NCBI GenBank assembly: GCA_963675135.1
Contig: OY776121.1
Location: 72,618,265 to 72,682,264 of the forward strand
DNA: 64,000 nt
Source of the DNA: Galeopsis tetrahit
Lineage: Eukaryota; Streptophyta; Magnoliopsida; Lamiales; Lamiaceae
Direction: 5' to 3'
Shown: piece by piece, positions 24,421-36,879 of the stretch
Layout: every line of letters begins with the position of its first letter
Position numbering within the stretch: the stretch's first letter is position 1
Made by a program: the position numbers and the translations under genes
Notes under the pieces: model-generated
Told to the model about the DNA's origin: nothing
The model's database searches: none
The model's input: the letters and a program-made list of their open reading frames with translations, nothing else

Positions 24421-24816
24421 CGAATATATGTGCAGTGTATTTCGTTTTTTAGTTTTTTCACAAAAATCGTGTTTTGTAAAAACGCAGCACTGGTTCGCCG
24501 AGTTTTGTGAGATTTTTCGAAAAAAAGTTCCACGTTATGAATCAAAACTTGGTTTACTTTTCCACGTTTTGATTCAAAACTCGGCCAACTTTTCCATGTT
24601 ATGAATCAAAACTCGGCCAACTTTTCCACGTTATGAATCAAAACTCGGTCGCCGAGTTTTGAATCAAAACGTGGAAAAGTTGGCCGAGTTTTGATTTATA
24701 ACGTGTAACTTTTTTTTAAAAAATCTCATAAAACTCAGCGAACCAGTGCTGAGTTTTTGCAAAACGCGATTTTTGTAAAAAAAACTCGGAAACAGAATAC
24801 ATTACACATATATTGA
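24421..24816. repeat. Long fold-back (hairpin) element, about 395 bp
   Basis: Outer arms at about 24422-24517 and 24715-24815 are reverse complements over ~95 bp with about 85% match (for example CAAAAATCG..GTTTTG..AAAA against its partner). The inner part also pairs, with the loop near 24655 (AAAACTCGGTCGCCGAGTTTT region). Inner arms contain three to four copies of a ~31-bp motif including ACTCGGCCAACTTTTCCA. There is no coding content. Confidence 0.8.
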
Positions 24817-25333
24817 ATAATGAGTAGTGTGTAGTGAGTGTGAAATCGAACCATGATGATGAGAAATCCAAAAAAAGGGTGAAGTGGAAGGAAAAATAAA
24901 TTTTATGAGTAAGGAGGGTAATTTTAGAAAATAAGTTGTGGATGAACTCATGTGTGAAGGGTGAAGACATCCTAGGGTGAAGACATAATAATTAGGGGCA
25001 TTTAACCGTGACCATTTTAAAATTAACCGACCCTCTTATTAAATATTCTTGGAGGGGTATATATGGCCCATTTCATGACATAATTTGTGGAATTCGTTGT
25101 GAAAGTGCATACTAAGAATTATATTTATTTTTTTAAAAAAAAAATTAACCGACACTCTTATTAAAACTCCGTATATATTATTTATTGAAATTTGAAACAT
25201 AGGAGTATATGAAAAACAATTTTTTTTATTCCTACTCAAATAATACGGAGTAATTATTCTAATCTTACCTTATTTACAACTGTTTTTCTTGAAATGGTTG
25301 ACAGCCCAAGTCCAAATGTGGATATTAATTAAA

Positions 25334-27008
25334 GGGCGCGGTTAAAGACACCCACCGACCTATTGAGGACACCCACGCGATGAGGACACCCATGTGAAAA
25401 ATCCGAGAGTGCCCTTCAAATTTCTTTTCCTCCTTTCCCTCCCTTGTTTTCGGTACACCCACCCCTCTCATCTTCCCCACTCCATCTCTCACCCGCATTC
25501 CATTTCAACCTCCATTTCCACTCTTGAAGCACTCCATTTCCACTCTTGAAACAACGACGTCAAACAAGACAGAGAGAGAACACAGACGCGTTGTTTTTTT
25601 GAGAAGAAGAGGAGGACGCGTTTTTTTTTTCTTTTTTGCAAAAATGGTTAAAAGTTAGTTTTTCTTACTTATATTTGAGAAGAAGAGGAGGATGCATGTT
25701 TAATTTAGATTTTTGTTGATTGAAACATTGATTTTATTGTTGTAGGGTTTCATGATTTATGTTTTATTTTTTGAATTTTGTGTTTTCATGAATGTGTTGA
25801 TTAAGGTTGTTTTTTTGTGTTATAATCATGTTTATGTGACAATTTATCAATATTTGATGTGTTAGGATGGAAATAAATCAATGGGCATCTAGTTGGCATG
25901 GTTTAGGAAGAAATTAAACGTTTTTTTACTGGTTTTTCGAACATGGAGGAGATGTCCGGAACTAATTTTCGAACATGGCTTGTTTATAAATTTCGGATGA
26001 AAACACCTACAATTTTTTATGTTTGGATGAGTACACCCACAATGTACGAGATAAATTTTCGAACATTGCTATCATGTTGGGAACAAATTTTCGAACATTG
26101 AGCATATGTTAATGTTCGAAAATTTGTTCCCAACTGAGGGTTTTGGGTTGAAAATTCGACCAAATAAAACACGCGGAACAAATTTTCGAACATTGCCATC
26201 ATGTTGGGAACAAATTTTTGAACATTGCTATCATGTTGGGAACAAATTTTCGAACATTGCTATCAGGTTGGGAACAAATTTTCGAACATTGAGCATATGT
26301 TCGAAAATTTGTTCCCAAAAGAGAGTTATGGGTTGGAAATTCGACCAAGTAAAACACGCGGAACTAATTTTCGAACAATGCTATCATGTTGGGAACAAAT
26401 TTTCGAACATTGAGCATATGTTCATGTTTTTTTTTTCGGACAAAGAATCGTTGTCCAAAAAAAAAAAACACGAAAATGATCATCTTCTTCGCGAAACCAG
26501 ACGCGAATAAGAGTTTTTTTCGATTCAAGCAAATGTCATTCATATTGTCAAAATGTATGTCCTAAATGCATACTATTTAAACTAGATACCATTATAAACT
26601 CATATTATGCCAAAAAAAAAAAAAAACAAGATTAAACTAACAAAACACAATAAAACCCTACACATAAAAAAACTTCAATTTTCAAAACTAAAAAACCTTC
26701 AAAATATGTTAAAAAACTTAAAAATGAATATTTGGCACCCCCACACGTCACTTTTGCATCACTATCAGCCATTTTCGAGTTCTCCCACACTGAAAATCGT
26801 TTTTACAAATTTTGGAAAGTTTTGGAATGAGAATTTTGATTGACCATTCTTCTTCTCGCGATAGATACAGTGGTGGGTGTACTCATCCGCAATTTTTTTA
26901 AAATTTTCAAGGAGGGGTAAAATTGACAATTTATATACCCCTTTTTCAAAAAAAAAAAACTTTTGGTGGGTGTCCTCAATAGGTCGGTGGGTGTCTTTAA
27001 CCGCGCCC
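25334..27008. mobile_element. Non-autonomous TIR element, 1.7 kb
   Basis: The termini GGGCGCGGTTAAAGACACCC and its complement form ~42-bp inverted repeats (continuing ACCGACCTATTGAGGACACC). They are flanked by a perfect 8-bp duplication TAATTAAA (25326-25333 and 27009-27016). The 8-bp duplication suggests hAT, while the GGG start resembles the MULEs nearby; superfamily unresolved. The interior has C/T-rich sequence, an inverted/direct repeat cluster (26035-26430) and AT-rich DNA. No transposase. Confidence 0.8.
26035..26430. repeat. Cluster of TTCGAACATTG direct and inverted repeats
   Basis: A ~33-bp unit containing TTTTCGAACATTG and ATGTTGGGAACAAA recurs about six times. Two reverse-complement copies (near 26108-26130 and 26300-26320) create hairpins around the GAGCATATGTTC centres. 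Open frames across it simply follow the repeat period. Confidence 0.8.
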
Positions 27009-27159
27009 TAATTAAATGAACTATCCATTAGTCCAGTCAAACTCAGTTGAATTATTTTTATAGCCGTTGAGTTCTCTCCTCTTCCTTCTCCCTCTACATT
27101 TCTCTTTCGCTCGCTTTCCCTGAGCGCGCTCTTTCTCTCACTCTCACACTCACACACAC

Positions 27160-29000
27160 ACTTCTGTGTTCTTTTTCATTGGGTTTCCTTGTACAAAGAA
27201 ATTGATGCTGATCAGACCGTAGAGACGCCAGATCAACAATCAGGTTAGTGTTTTATATTTTTCCCCCCTTTTCCTTTAATTAGGGTTTCTTGACCAGTTT
27301 TAAGAATTTACTTTTGAGATCGAACCCAATATTATTTGTTGCGTCCTTGAGAAATTACGAGATAATAATATTTGTCTGACCGCTTATGTGTTGGAAATTG
27401 CTATCTCTAGGACAATGTGAAGGAAATAGTGATATCAGCAGATACTCAAGAAGCATGTTCTTGGAGCCAAAACTCTTCCATTTTTCTGAAAATCGAACAT
27501 CTCGGCAACAAATTACAGGTAAATGGTGAACGGACTCTACAATTTTTTTTATTCTAGTTTTCATTTCAAGAATTTATATTTCAAGTTTTGATTATAATCA
27601 TTTCAAGGTTTCACATCTGTTACTGACTCTGATTCTGATTCGTCACAGGAAAAGGAGCTACAGATAGTTTGTTCTGATTCTTCCAAAAAGCAATTCAAAT
27701 TTGATCACGTATGAAGATAACCAAGGTAACATATAACTTCAGATGTATATGTGTTTTGTTAATCCCTCCTATAGGACCTCTCTTTTTTCTTACTCCTACA
27801 TAATTCCATGACTTTTTCTTTTAATATGCAGATTCTGTCGTCTTTACTAAAATTCTACATACAGTGACCTCTGCCCTTGATGGTTACAACGTGTGCATAT
27901 TTGCTTATAGACAAACTGGCACCGGAAAGATAAAACACAATGGAAGGGACACTAGAGAATACTGGAGTACGACCGGAAAGACGTACACAATGGAAGGAAC
28001 ACCAGAAAATAGGGAAGTTAATTATTGTACTCTAGAAGAGGAGCTGTTTAGAATATCGAGGGAAAGAAGCAGAATCACGAGACATAATTTGTTAGAGAGC
28101 ATGTTGGAAGTTTACAATGAAAAGATAAGGGATCTTCTGGTTGAGACCCGAACCAACCTGCTAAGTAGTGAGCCTTTTATAATTTTTCTTGCTTGCCTTT
28201 TCATGTACTTTTATCATTTTGCTATAGAAGCAGTTTTATTAAACCCCACCCTGAGTCTTTTACTTCTCCAAGTCTCTTTGGTCTGTGATATCAAACTATA
28301 GGTCTTGCCTGACGAAGAATAAGATTGAATTGATAGGATATAAATAGTGATGGTTTTGATATTATCTAGCATTATCTTTTTCCCAGAGTGGTTAACTTTT
28401 GCAAATGCAGATTGCAGGTAAAACAATCAGCTGAGGGCACAAACAAAGTCCCTGGACTCATTGAAGCTCACGCCTATGGCACAGAGATCTGTTGTATCCA
28501 CCAATGCTAATAAGTTCAGCAGCCGTTCTCACTGGTAATTATAGCTTATTCTGGCATTTGTATTGCTTTTTATGGTTATTCATCTGATTAACTAAGATGG
28601 ATGATGCATAAATGGACATGCTTACTGAAAGTGAGGACTAGAGAATATTATGCATATATGTTTACTGTAGTGAAGTATTGGCCTTTTATTGCTATTCATC
28701 TGATGAAGAGCTAATATTACTTTAGTTGAATTAATTTCCCCTGCTTTATTTCTTTAAATATATGATGCAGCTTGTTGCGGGTGACTGTGGTGGGAGAAAA
28801 TCTAATAAATGGACAAAGGACAAGAAGCGATTTGTGGCTGGTTGACCTGGCAGGAAGTGAGCTTGTTCGTAGGATTGAAGATGAAGGAGATCGTTTGAAG
28901 GAGCCTCAGTTCATAAATCATATCCTTAGCTGCTCTTGTGGATGTGATCTGCGCTCTTGCTGCCAAATCATCTCACACCCCATACAGGCATGTTTTCATT
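27160..29000 (+). pseudogene. Kinesin-14 motor pseudogene, copy 1
   Basis: Exon-like blocks at about 27413-27519, 27650-27727, 27832-28166, 28410-28550 and 28771-28990 encode pieces of a plant KIN-14 motor: SSKKQFKFDH, ALDGYNVCIFAY, a P-loop region (QTGTGK), TMEGTPENR, SMLEVYNEKIRDLL-like, and NGQRTRSDLWLVDLAGSE. Defects visible: an 8-nt deletion plus stop after KFDHV (near 27711); a 51-nt in-frame tandem duplication inside the P-loop exon (27921 and 27972), so the P-loop is followed by foreign residues; a missing stretch and frame change in the SSRSH exon (near 28480); and a one-base insertion near 28917. The microtubule-binding end and the neck are absent. It resembles the Arabidopsis KIN-14Q/R group. 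The CT-rich block just upstream (27080-27160) looks like a former 5' leader. Confidence 0.85.
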
Positions 29001-29079
29001 TCATCACAACTTATATGTGTGTGCTTTTCAGTATTAATATGACGCAATTCCTTGTGAATTGGCCAAAATGCTCCAATTT

Positions 29080-32000
29080 AGAGTAAAACCCTATGTTTTG
29101 TCCCTAAAATTTTCTCCATTTGAATTCAACTTTGAAAATTCTTTTGTTTTTCATTAAACAAATAAAAAATGAATTTCCTGATTAAATTTTTCGAAATTAA
29201 CTTATTTAAAATTACCTCGAAAACTTCAATTTAGTTTAAAATCCTGATTTTCGTCCCAAATTTTCTCCAATTTTTATCCTCCTTTTAAAATTGATCTAAA
29301 ACTCCAATTTTAAGTACACCTCGTATTTCGTACTTCTTTAAAAATTGACATGAAACTCCGATTTTTAGTAAACCTCGAGTTTTTTCTTCCTAACATATTT
29401 CTCATTCACATTAAAAACATTTCATATCTATTTTTACATCTCTATCTAATTTCGTCCTCCACTTGAAAACGTTTCTCCAAATTTTGTACTTTTTTTACAA
29501 ATTGACATGAAACTGCATTTTTTGAGTGAAACACGATTTTTTCCTTTCAAAAATATTTCTCCTTTAACATTAAAAATATTTAATCCATTTTATTCATCTC
29601 TAATTTTAAAAATTGACTTGATAACTCCGTCTAAAAAAAAACTTGCTATTTTTCTTCAAAATTTCGTGATCCTTCAAAATTCACATGACACTCTTATTTT
29701 TATTAAACCTCAAATTTTTCTTACTAAAATATTTCTCCATAACATGAAAAATATTTCATCCCTTTTTTTCTCATCTCTAATTTTAAAAATTGACTCGATA
29801 ACTCCGTTTTTAACAAAAAACTTGTCCTTTTTCTTCAAAATTTTGTATTCCCTTTAAAATTGACCTTAAACTACGATTTTGAGTAAAACCCATATTTCAT
29901 TTTCTTCCATAAAAAAATGTTTCTCCAAAATGTTCTCCTTTTAAAATTTTACTCGAGACTTCGAGTTTTAGTAAAACATGAATTTCTCTTCCAAAAACAT
30001 TTATGCTTCACATGAAAAATATTCCATCCCCTTTTTTTCATCTCTAATTTTAAAAATTGAATCGATAACTCCGTTTTTAACAAAAAAACTTGTCTTTTTT
30101 CTTCAAAATATTGTCCTCCCTTTAAAATTGACCTTAAACTTCGATTTTGAGTAAAACCTGTATTTCATTCTTCCCTAAAATATGTTTCTCCAAAATGTTG
30201 TCCTTTTAAAATTTTACTCGAAACTACGATTTTAAGTAAAACACGAATTTCTCTTCCAAAAACATTTCTCCTTCACATGAAATATATTTCAACCTTTTTT
30301 TTTCTTCTCTAATTTTAAAAATTGACTCGACAACTTCGTTTTTTACAAAAAACTTGTCTTTTTCTTCTAAATTTCGTCCTCCACTCCTCCCTTTAAAATT
30401 GACCTTAAACTCCATTTGAGTAAAACCCGTATTTCATTCTTCCCTAAAAGATGTTTCTTCAAAATGCTGTCATTTTTTTAAAGTTTTACTCGAAACTCCG
30501 ATTTTTTATTAAAACACGAATTTCTCTTCCAAACACATTTCTCTTCACATGAAAAATATTTCAACCCTTTTTTTTCATCTCTAATTTAAAAAATTGACTT
30601 GATAACTTCGTTTTTAACAAAAAACTTGTCTTTTTTCTTCAAAATTTTGTCCTTCTTTAAAAATTTTACATTAAACTCCGATTTTGAGTAAAACCCGTAT
30701 TTCATTCTTCCCTTAAAAAATATTTCTCCAAAATGTTGTCCTTTTAAATTTTACTCGATACTCCGATTTTTAGGTAAAACACAAATTTCTCTTCCAAAAA
30801 ACATTTTTTCTTCACATGAAAAATATTTCATCCCTTTTTTTTCTTCTCTAATTTTAAAAATTGACTCGACAACTCCGTTTTTTACAAAACACTTGTCTGT
30901 TTATTCAAAATTTCGTCCTCCATTTAAAATTGACCTTAAACTCCATTTGAGTAAAACCAGTGTTTCATTCTTCCCTAAAAAATGTTTCTTCAAAATGCTG
31001 TCCTTTTAAAAAAATTCTCGAAACTCCGATTTTTAGTAAAACACGAATTTCTCTTCCAAAAATATTTCTTCTTCACATGAAAAATATTTTATCCCTTTTT
31101 ATTCATCTCTAATTTTAAAAATTGACTCGATAACTTCGTTTTTAACAAAAAATCATGTTTTTTTTCTTCAAAATTTCATCCTCTCTTTAAAATTAACCTT
31201 AAACTCCGATTTTGAGTAAAACTTGTATTTCATTATTCCTTAAAAAAATGTTTCTCCAAAATGTTGTCCTTTTAAATTTTACTCGAAACTTCGATTTTTA
31301 GTAAAACACGAATTTCTCTTCCAAAAAACATTTTTTCTTCACATGAAAAATATTTCATCCCTTTTTTTTCTTCTCTAATTTTAAAAATTGACTCAGCAAC
31401 TCCGTTTTTTTACAAAAAAAGTTGTCTTTTTCTTCAAAATTTCGTCCTCCATTTGAGTAAAACCCGTATTTCATTCTTCCCTAAAAAATGTTTCTTCAAA
31501 ATGCTGTCCTTTTTTTAAAGTTTTACTCGAAACTCCGATTATTTAGTAAAACACGAATTTCTCTTCCAAACACATTTCTCCTCCACATGAAAAATATTTC
31601 AACCCTTTTATTTCATCTCTAATTTAAAAAATTGACTTGATAACTTCGTTTTTAACAAAAAACTTGTCTTTTTTCTTCAAAATTTTGTCATTCTTTAAAA
31701 AATTTACATTAAACTCCAATTTTGAGTAAAACCCGTATTTCATTCTTCCCTAAAAAAATGTTTCTCCAAAATGTTGTCCTTTTAAATTTTACTCGAAACT
31801 CCGATTTTTAGGTAAAACACAAATTTCTCTTCCAAAAAATATTTTTTCTTCACATGAAAAATATTTCATCCCTTTTTTTTCTTCTCTAATTTTAAAAATT
31901 GACTCGACAACTCCGTTTTTTTACAAAAAACTTGTCTTTCTCTTAAAAATTTCGTCCTCCATTTAAAATTGACCTTAAACTCCATTTGAGTAAAACCCGT

Positions 32001-35000
32001 ATTTCATTCTTCCCTAAAAATTGCTTCATCAAAATGCTGTCCTTTCTTTTAAATTTTTTTTCTCGAAACTCCGATTTTTAGTAAAACACGAATTTCTCTT
32101 CCAAAAATATTTCTCCTTCACATGAAAAATATTTCATCCCTTTTTATTCATCTCTAATTTTAAAAATTGACTCGATAACTTCGTTTTTAACAAAAAACAT
32201 GTCTTTTTTCTTCAAAATTTCGTCCTCTCTTTAAAATTGACCTTAAACTCCGATTTTGAGTAAAACTTGTATTTCATTCTTCCTTAAAAAAATGTTTCTC
32301 CAAAATGTTATCCTTTTAAATTTTACTCGAAACTCCTATTTTTAGTAAAACATGAATTTCTTTTCCAAAAAATATTTTTTCTTCACATGAAAATATTTCA
32401 TCCCTTTTTTTTCTTCTCTAATTTTAAAAATTGAATCGACAACTCCATTTTTTACAAAAAACTTGTATTTTTTCTTCAAAATTTTGTCCTCCATTTAAAA
32501 TTGACCTTAAACTCCATTTGAGTAAAACCCGTATTTCATTCTTCCCTAAAAAATGTTTCTTCAAAATGCTGTCCTTTTAAATTTTTTCAAGAAACTCCGA
32601 TTTTTAGTAAAACACGAATCTCTCTTCCAAAAATATTTCATCCCTTTTTATTCATCTCTAATTTTAAAAATTGACTCGATAACTCCGTTTTTAACAAAAA
32701 ACTTGTCTTGTTTCTTAAAAATTTTGTCCTCCCTTTAAAATTGATCTTAAATTCCGATTTTGAATAAAACTTGTGTTTCATTCTTCCTTAAAAAAATGTT
32801 TCTCCAAAATGCTGTACTTTTAAATTTTACTCGAAACTCCGATTTTTAATAAAACACGAATTTCTCTTCCAAATTTTTTTTTTCACATGAAAAATATTTC
32901 ATCCCTCTTTTTTCTTCTCTAATTTTAAAAATTGACTCTGACAACTTCGTTTTTTACAAAACACTTGTCTGTTTCTTCAAAATTTCGTCCTCCATTTAAA
33001 ATTGACCTTAAACTCCATTTGAGTAAAACCAGTGTTTCATTCTTCCCTAAAAAATGTTTCTTCACATGAAAAATATTTTATCCCTTTTTATTCATCTCTA
33101 ATATTAAAAATTGACTCGATAACTTTGTTTTTAACAAAAAATCATGTCTTTTTTCTTCAAAATTTCATCCTCTCTTTAAAATTGACCTTAAACTCCATTT
33201 GAGTAAAACCCGTATTTCATTCTTCCCTAAAAAATGTTTCTTCAAAATGTTGTCCTTTTAAAAAATTTCTCGAAACTCCGATTTTTAGTAAAACACGAAT
33301 TTCTCTTCCAAAAATATTTCTCCTTCACATGAAAAATATTTCATCCCTTTTTATTCATCTCTAATTTTAAAAATTAACTCGATAACTTCGTTTTTAATAA
33401 AAAACATGTCTTTTTTCTTCAAAATTTCGTCATTCCTCTAAAATTGACCTTAAACTCCGATTTTGAGTAAAACTTGTATTTCATTCTTCCTTAAAAAAAT
33501 GTTTCTCCAAAATGTTGTCCTTCTTTTCAATTTGACTCGAAATTCCGATTTTTAGTAAAACACGAATTTTTCTTCCAAAAACATTTCTCCTTCACATGAA
33601 AAATATTTCAACCCTTTTTTTTCATCTCTAATTAAAAAAATTGACTCGATAACTTCGTTTTTAACAAAAAAACATGTCTTTTTTCTTCAAAATTTTATCC
33701 TCCTTTAAAAAATTTACCTTAAACTCCGATTTTGAGTAAAACCCGTATTTCATTCTTCCCTAAAAAAATGTTTCTCCAAAATGTTGTCCTTTTAAATTTT
33801 TTCTCGAAACTCCGATTTTTAGTAAAACACGAATTTCTTTTCGAAAAATATTTCTCCTTTACATGAAAAATATTTCATCTCTTTTTATTCATCTCTAATT
33901 TTAAAAATTGACTCGATAACTTCGTTTTTAAAAAAAAAAACATGTCTTTTTTCTTTAAAATTTCGTCCTTTCTTTAAAATTGACCTTAAACTACGATTTT
34001 GAGTAAAAATGTTTCTTCAAAATGCTGTCCTTTTAAATTTTACTCGAAACTCCGATTTTTAGTAAAACACGAATTTCTCTTACATAAAACATTTTTTCTT
34101 TATATGAAAAATATTTCATCCCTTTTTTTTCTTTAATTTTAAAAATTGACTCGACAACTCCGTTTTTTACAAAAAAGTTGTCTTTTTCGTCTAAATTTCG
34201 TCCTCCATTTAAAATTGACCTAAAAAATGTTTCTTCAAAATGCTGTCCTTTCTTTTAAATTTTTTTTCTCGAAACTTTGATTTTTAGTAAAACACGAATT
34301 TCTCTTCCAAAAATATTTCTCCTTCACATGAAAAATATTTCATCCCTTTTTATTCATCTCTAATTTTAAAAATTGACTCGATAACTTCGTTTTTTACAAA
34401 AACATGTCTTTTTTCTTCAAAATTTCGTTCTACCTTTAAAATTGACCTTAAACTCCGATTTTGAGTAAAAATTGTGTTTCATTCTTCCTTTAAAACATGT
34501 TTCTCCAAAATGCTGTCCTTTTAAATTTTATTCGAAACTCTGATTTTTAGTAAAACACGAATTTCTCTTCCAAAAAACATTTTTTCCTTACATGAAAAAT
34601 ATTTCATCCCTTTTTTTTCTTCTCTAATTTTAAAAATTGACTCGACGACTCCGTTTCTTACAAAAAACTTGTCTTTTTCTTCAAAATTTTGTCCTCCATT
34701 TGAGTAAAACCCGTATTTCATTCTTTCCTAAAAAAGGTTTCTTCAAAATGCTGCCCTTCTTTTAAATTTTTTTTCTCGAAACTTTGATTTTTAGTAAAAC
34801 ACGAATTTATCTTCCAAAAATATTTCTCCTTCACATGAAAAATATTTCATCCCTTTTTATTCATCTCTAATTTTAAAAATTGACTCGATAACTTCGTTTT
34901 TAACAAAAAACATGCCTTTTTTCCTTCAAAATTTCGTCCTCCCTTTAAAATTGACCTTAAACTCCGATTTTGAGTAAAACTTGTATTTCATTCATCCTTA

Positions 35001-36280
35001 AAAAAATGTTTCTCCAAAATGTTGTCCTTTTAAAAATTTTACTCGAAACTCCGATTTTTAGTAAAACACGAATTTCTCTTCCAAAAAACATTTCTTCTTT
35101 ACATGAAAAATATTTCATCCCTTTTTTTACTTCTCTAATTTTAAAAATTGACTCGACAACTCCGTTTTTTTACAAAAAACTTGTCTTTTTTATTCAAAAT
35201 TTCATCCTCTCTTTAAAATTGACCTTAAAATCCATTTGAGTAAAACCCGTATTTCATTTTTCCCTAAAAAATGTTAATTCAAAATGCTGTCCTTTTTTAA
35301 AGTTTTACTCGAAACTCCGATATTTTTAGTAAAACACGAATTTCTCTTCCAAAAACATTTCTCCTTCACATGAAAAATATTTAAACCCTTTTTTTTTCAT
35401 CTCTAATTTTAAAAATTGACTCGATAACTTCGTTTTTAACAAAAAACTTGTCATTTTTCTTCAAAATTTTGTCCTCCTTCAAAAAATTTACCTTAAACTC
35501 TGATTTTGAGTAAAACCCGTATTTCATTCTTCCCTAAAAAAATGTTTCTCCAAAATGTTGTCCTTTTAAATTTTTTCTCGGAACTCCATTTTTAGTATAA
35601 AACTCGAATTTTTCCTTCCAAAAATATTTCTCCATAACATGATAAATATTTATCCCTTTTTTTTCATCTCTAATTTTAAAAATTGATTCGATAACTCCGT
35701 TTTTAACAAAAGAAAACTTGCTCTATTTCTTCAAAATTTCATCTTCTCTTTAAAATTGACCTTAAACTCCGATTTTAAGTAAAACTCATATTTCTTCTTT
35801 CCTAAAAAATGTTTCTCCAATTTTTGTCTTTATTTTAAAATTGACTCGAAACGCCGATTTTAGTAAAACTCGAATTCATGAAACTCCAATTTTTTTTAGC
35901 GTACTTCGAATTTTTCCTTTCTAAAATATTTCTCCTACACATGAAAAATATTTCATCCCTTTTATTTCATCTTTAATTTTTAAAAATTTGATTTTACAAT
36001 CCCATTTCAATAAAATTTGATTTTTTCTTCAAAATTTCATCCTCCCTTTAAAATTGACCTTAAACTCCGATTTTTAGTAAAACTCGTATTTCATTCTTCC
36101 CTTAGAAATGTTTCTCTAAATTTCGTCCTTTTAAAATTTACTCGAAACTTCCATAAAAACTTGCTTTTTTTCTTCAGAATTTCGTCCTCCCTTTAAAATT
36201 GACCTTAAACTCCGATTTTTAGTAAAACTAGTATTTCATTCTTCCCTTAAAAAAGTTTCTCCAAATTTCCCTCTTTTTAT
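29080..36280. repeat. 265-bp satellite array, about 27 units
   Basis: A unit of about 260-272 bp repeats head to tail; for example CACATGAAA recurs at 30009, 30274, 30546, 30813 and 31074. Landmarks in each unit are TTTTAAAAATTGACTCGA, TTCAAAATTTCGTCCTCC, TTTTGAGTAAAACCCGTATT and TTAGTAAAACACGAATTTCT. Three subtypes can be told apart by the segment before AAAAATTGACT (TTCTTCTCT.., ATTCATCTCT.. and CATCTCTAATTTAAAAAATT). Edge units (29080-29700 and 35600-36280) are more diverged than central ones. Open frames of 60-116 codons recur with the unit and are not genes. Confidence 0.95.
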
Positions 36281-36289
36281 TTAATTAGG

Positions 36290-36879
36290 TTATCTTGACC
36301 AGATTTAAACTCAGTTGTTGTGGCCCAATATTATTTGTTGTGTCCTTGAGAAAATACCAGATACTAATGCAAGTTAAAGGTGTGTTCTTCTCAAACAACA
36401 AATTTTGTGTGCTGTAGTTTGGTTGCAAATTTTACGGTAATCATTAATGTGGCTAAACTTCTGGTGTGAAAATTGTACAGTATTGAATTTTGTACTATTT
36501 CGTGTTCTTATATACCTTCTTGGGGCCTTTTTATCAGTATCTAACAAAAAAAATTGTCTGCTGCAATGTTGCTAATCAATATAACAACCCTCTGCTAGTT
36601 TTTTTTTTGCACAGAACCAGTATTCATCGTAATGCGTTGCTTATATTATTTTGATCATCTTAGTCATGCTTTAGTTGGTGTTAAAAGATACGGCAAAGCT
36701 TGTATGAGCAACCTCATAAAAGGCATGTGGATTAAGGCTTTGCTGAAGCGTGGGTGCTGGTAGAGGCTGGTGTGATGTGCTTTCAACCACCACCTCAACA
36801 AGCTCTGGGAATAAAATCTGTAGGTGCTTAAGAAGGTCTACTCTAGAGAGTTCTTAAATAGACAAGCACTCCGTACACA
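36290..36879 (+). repeat. Displaced tail of kinesin copy 1
   Basis: 36290-36420 resembles the leader at 27281-27360 and 37000-37090. 36400-36870 matches 39290-39935 (for example GCACAGAACCAGTATTCATC and TAGAGGCTGGTGTG, then CTCTGGGAATAAAATCTGTA). So the sequence that follows the pseudogene in copy 2 is found, for copy 1, only on the far side of the satellite. Confidence 0.75.

Noticed and set aside
29507..35239. Recurrent 60-116-codon open frames
   Set aside because: They repeat with the 265-bp satellite unit and encode the same Phe/Ile/Lys-rich stretch each time.
29080..36280. CRISPR-like regular repeats
   Set aside because: The units are 265 bp head-to-tail copies without spacers, in a plant genome. 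It is a satellite.
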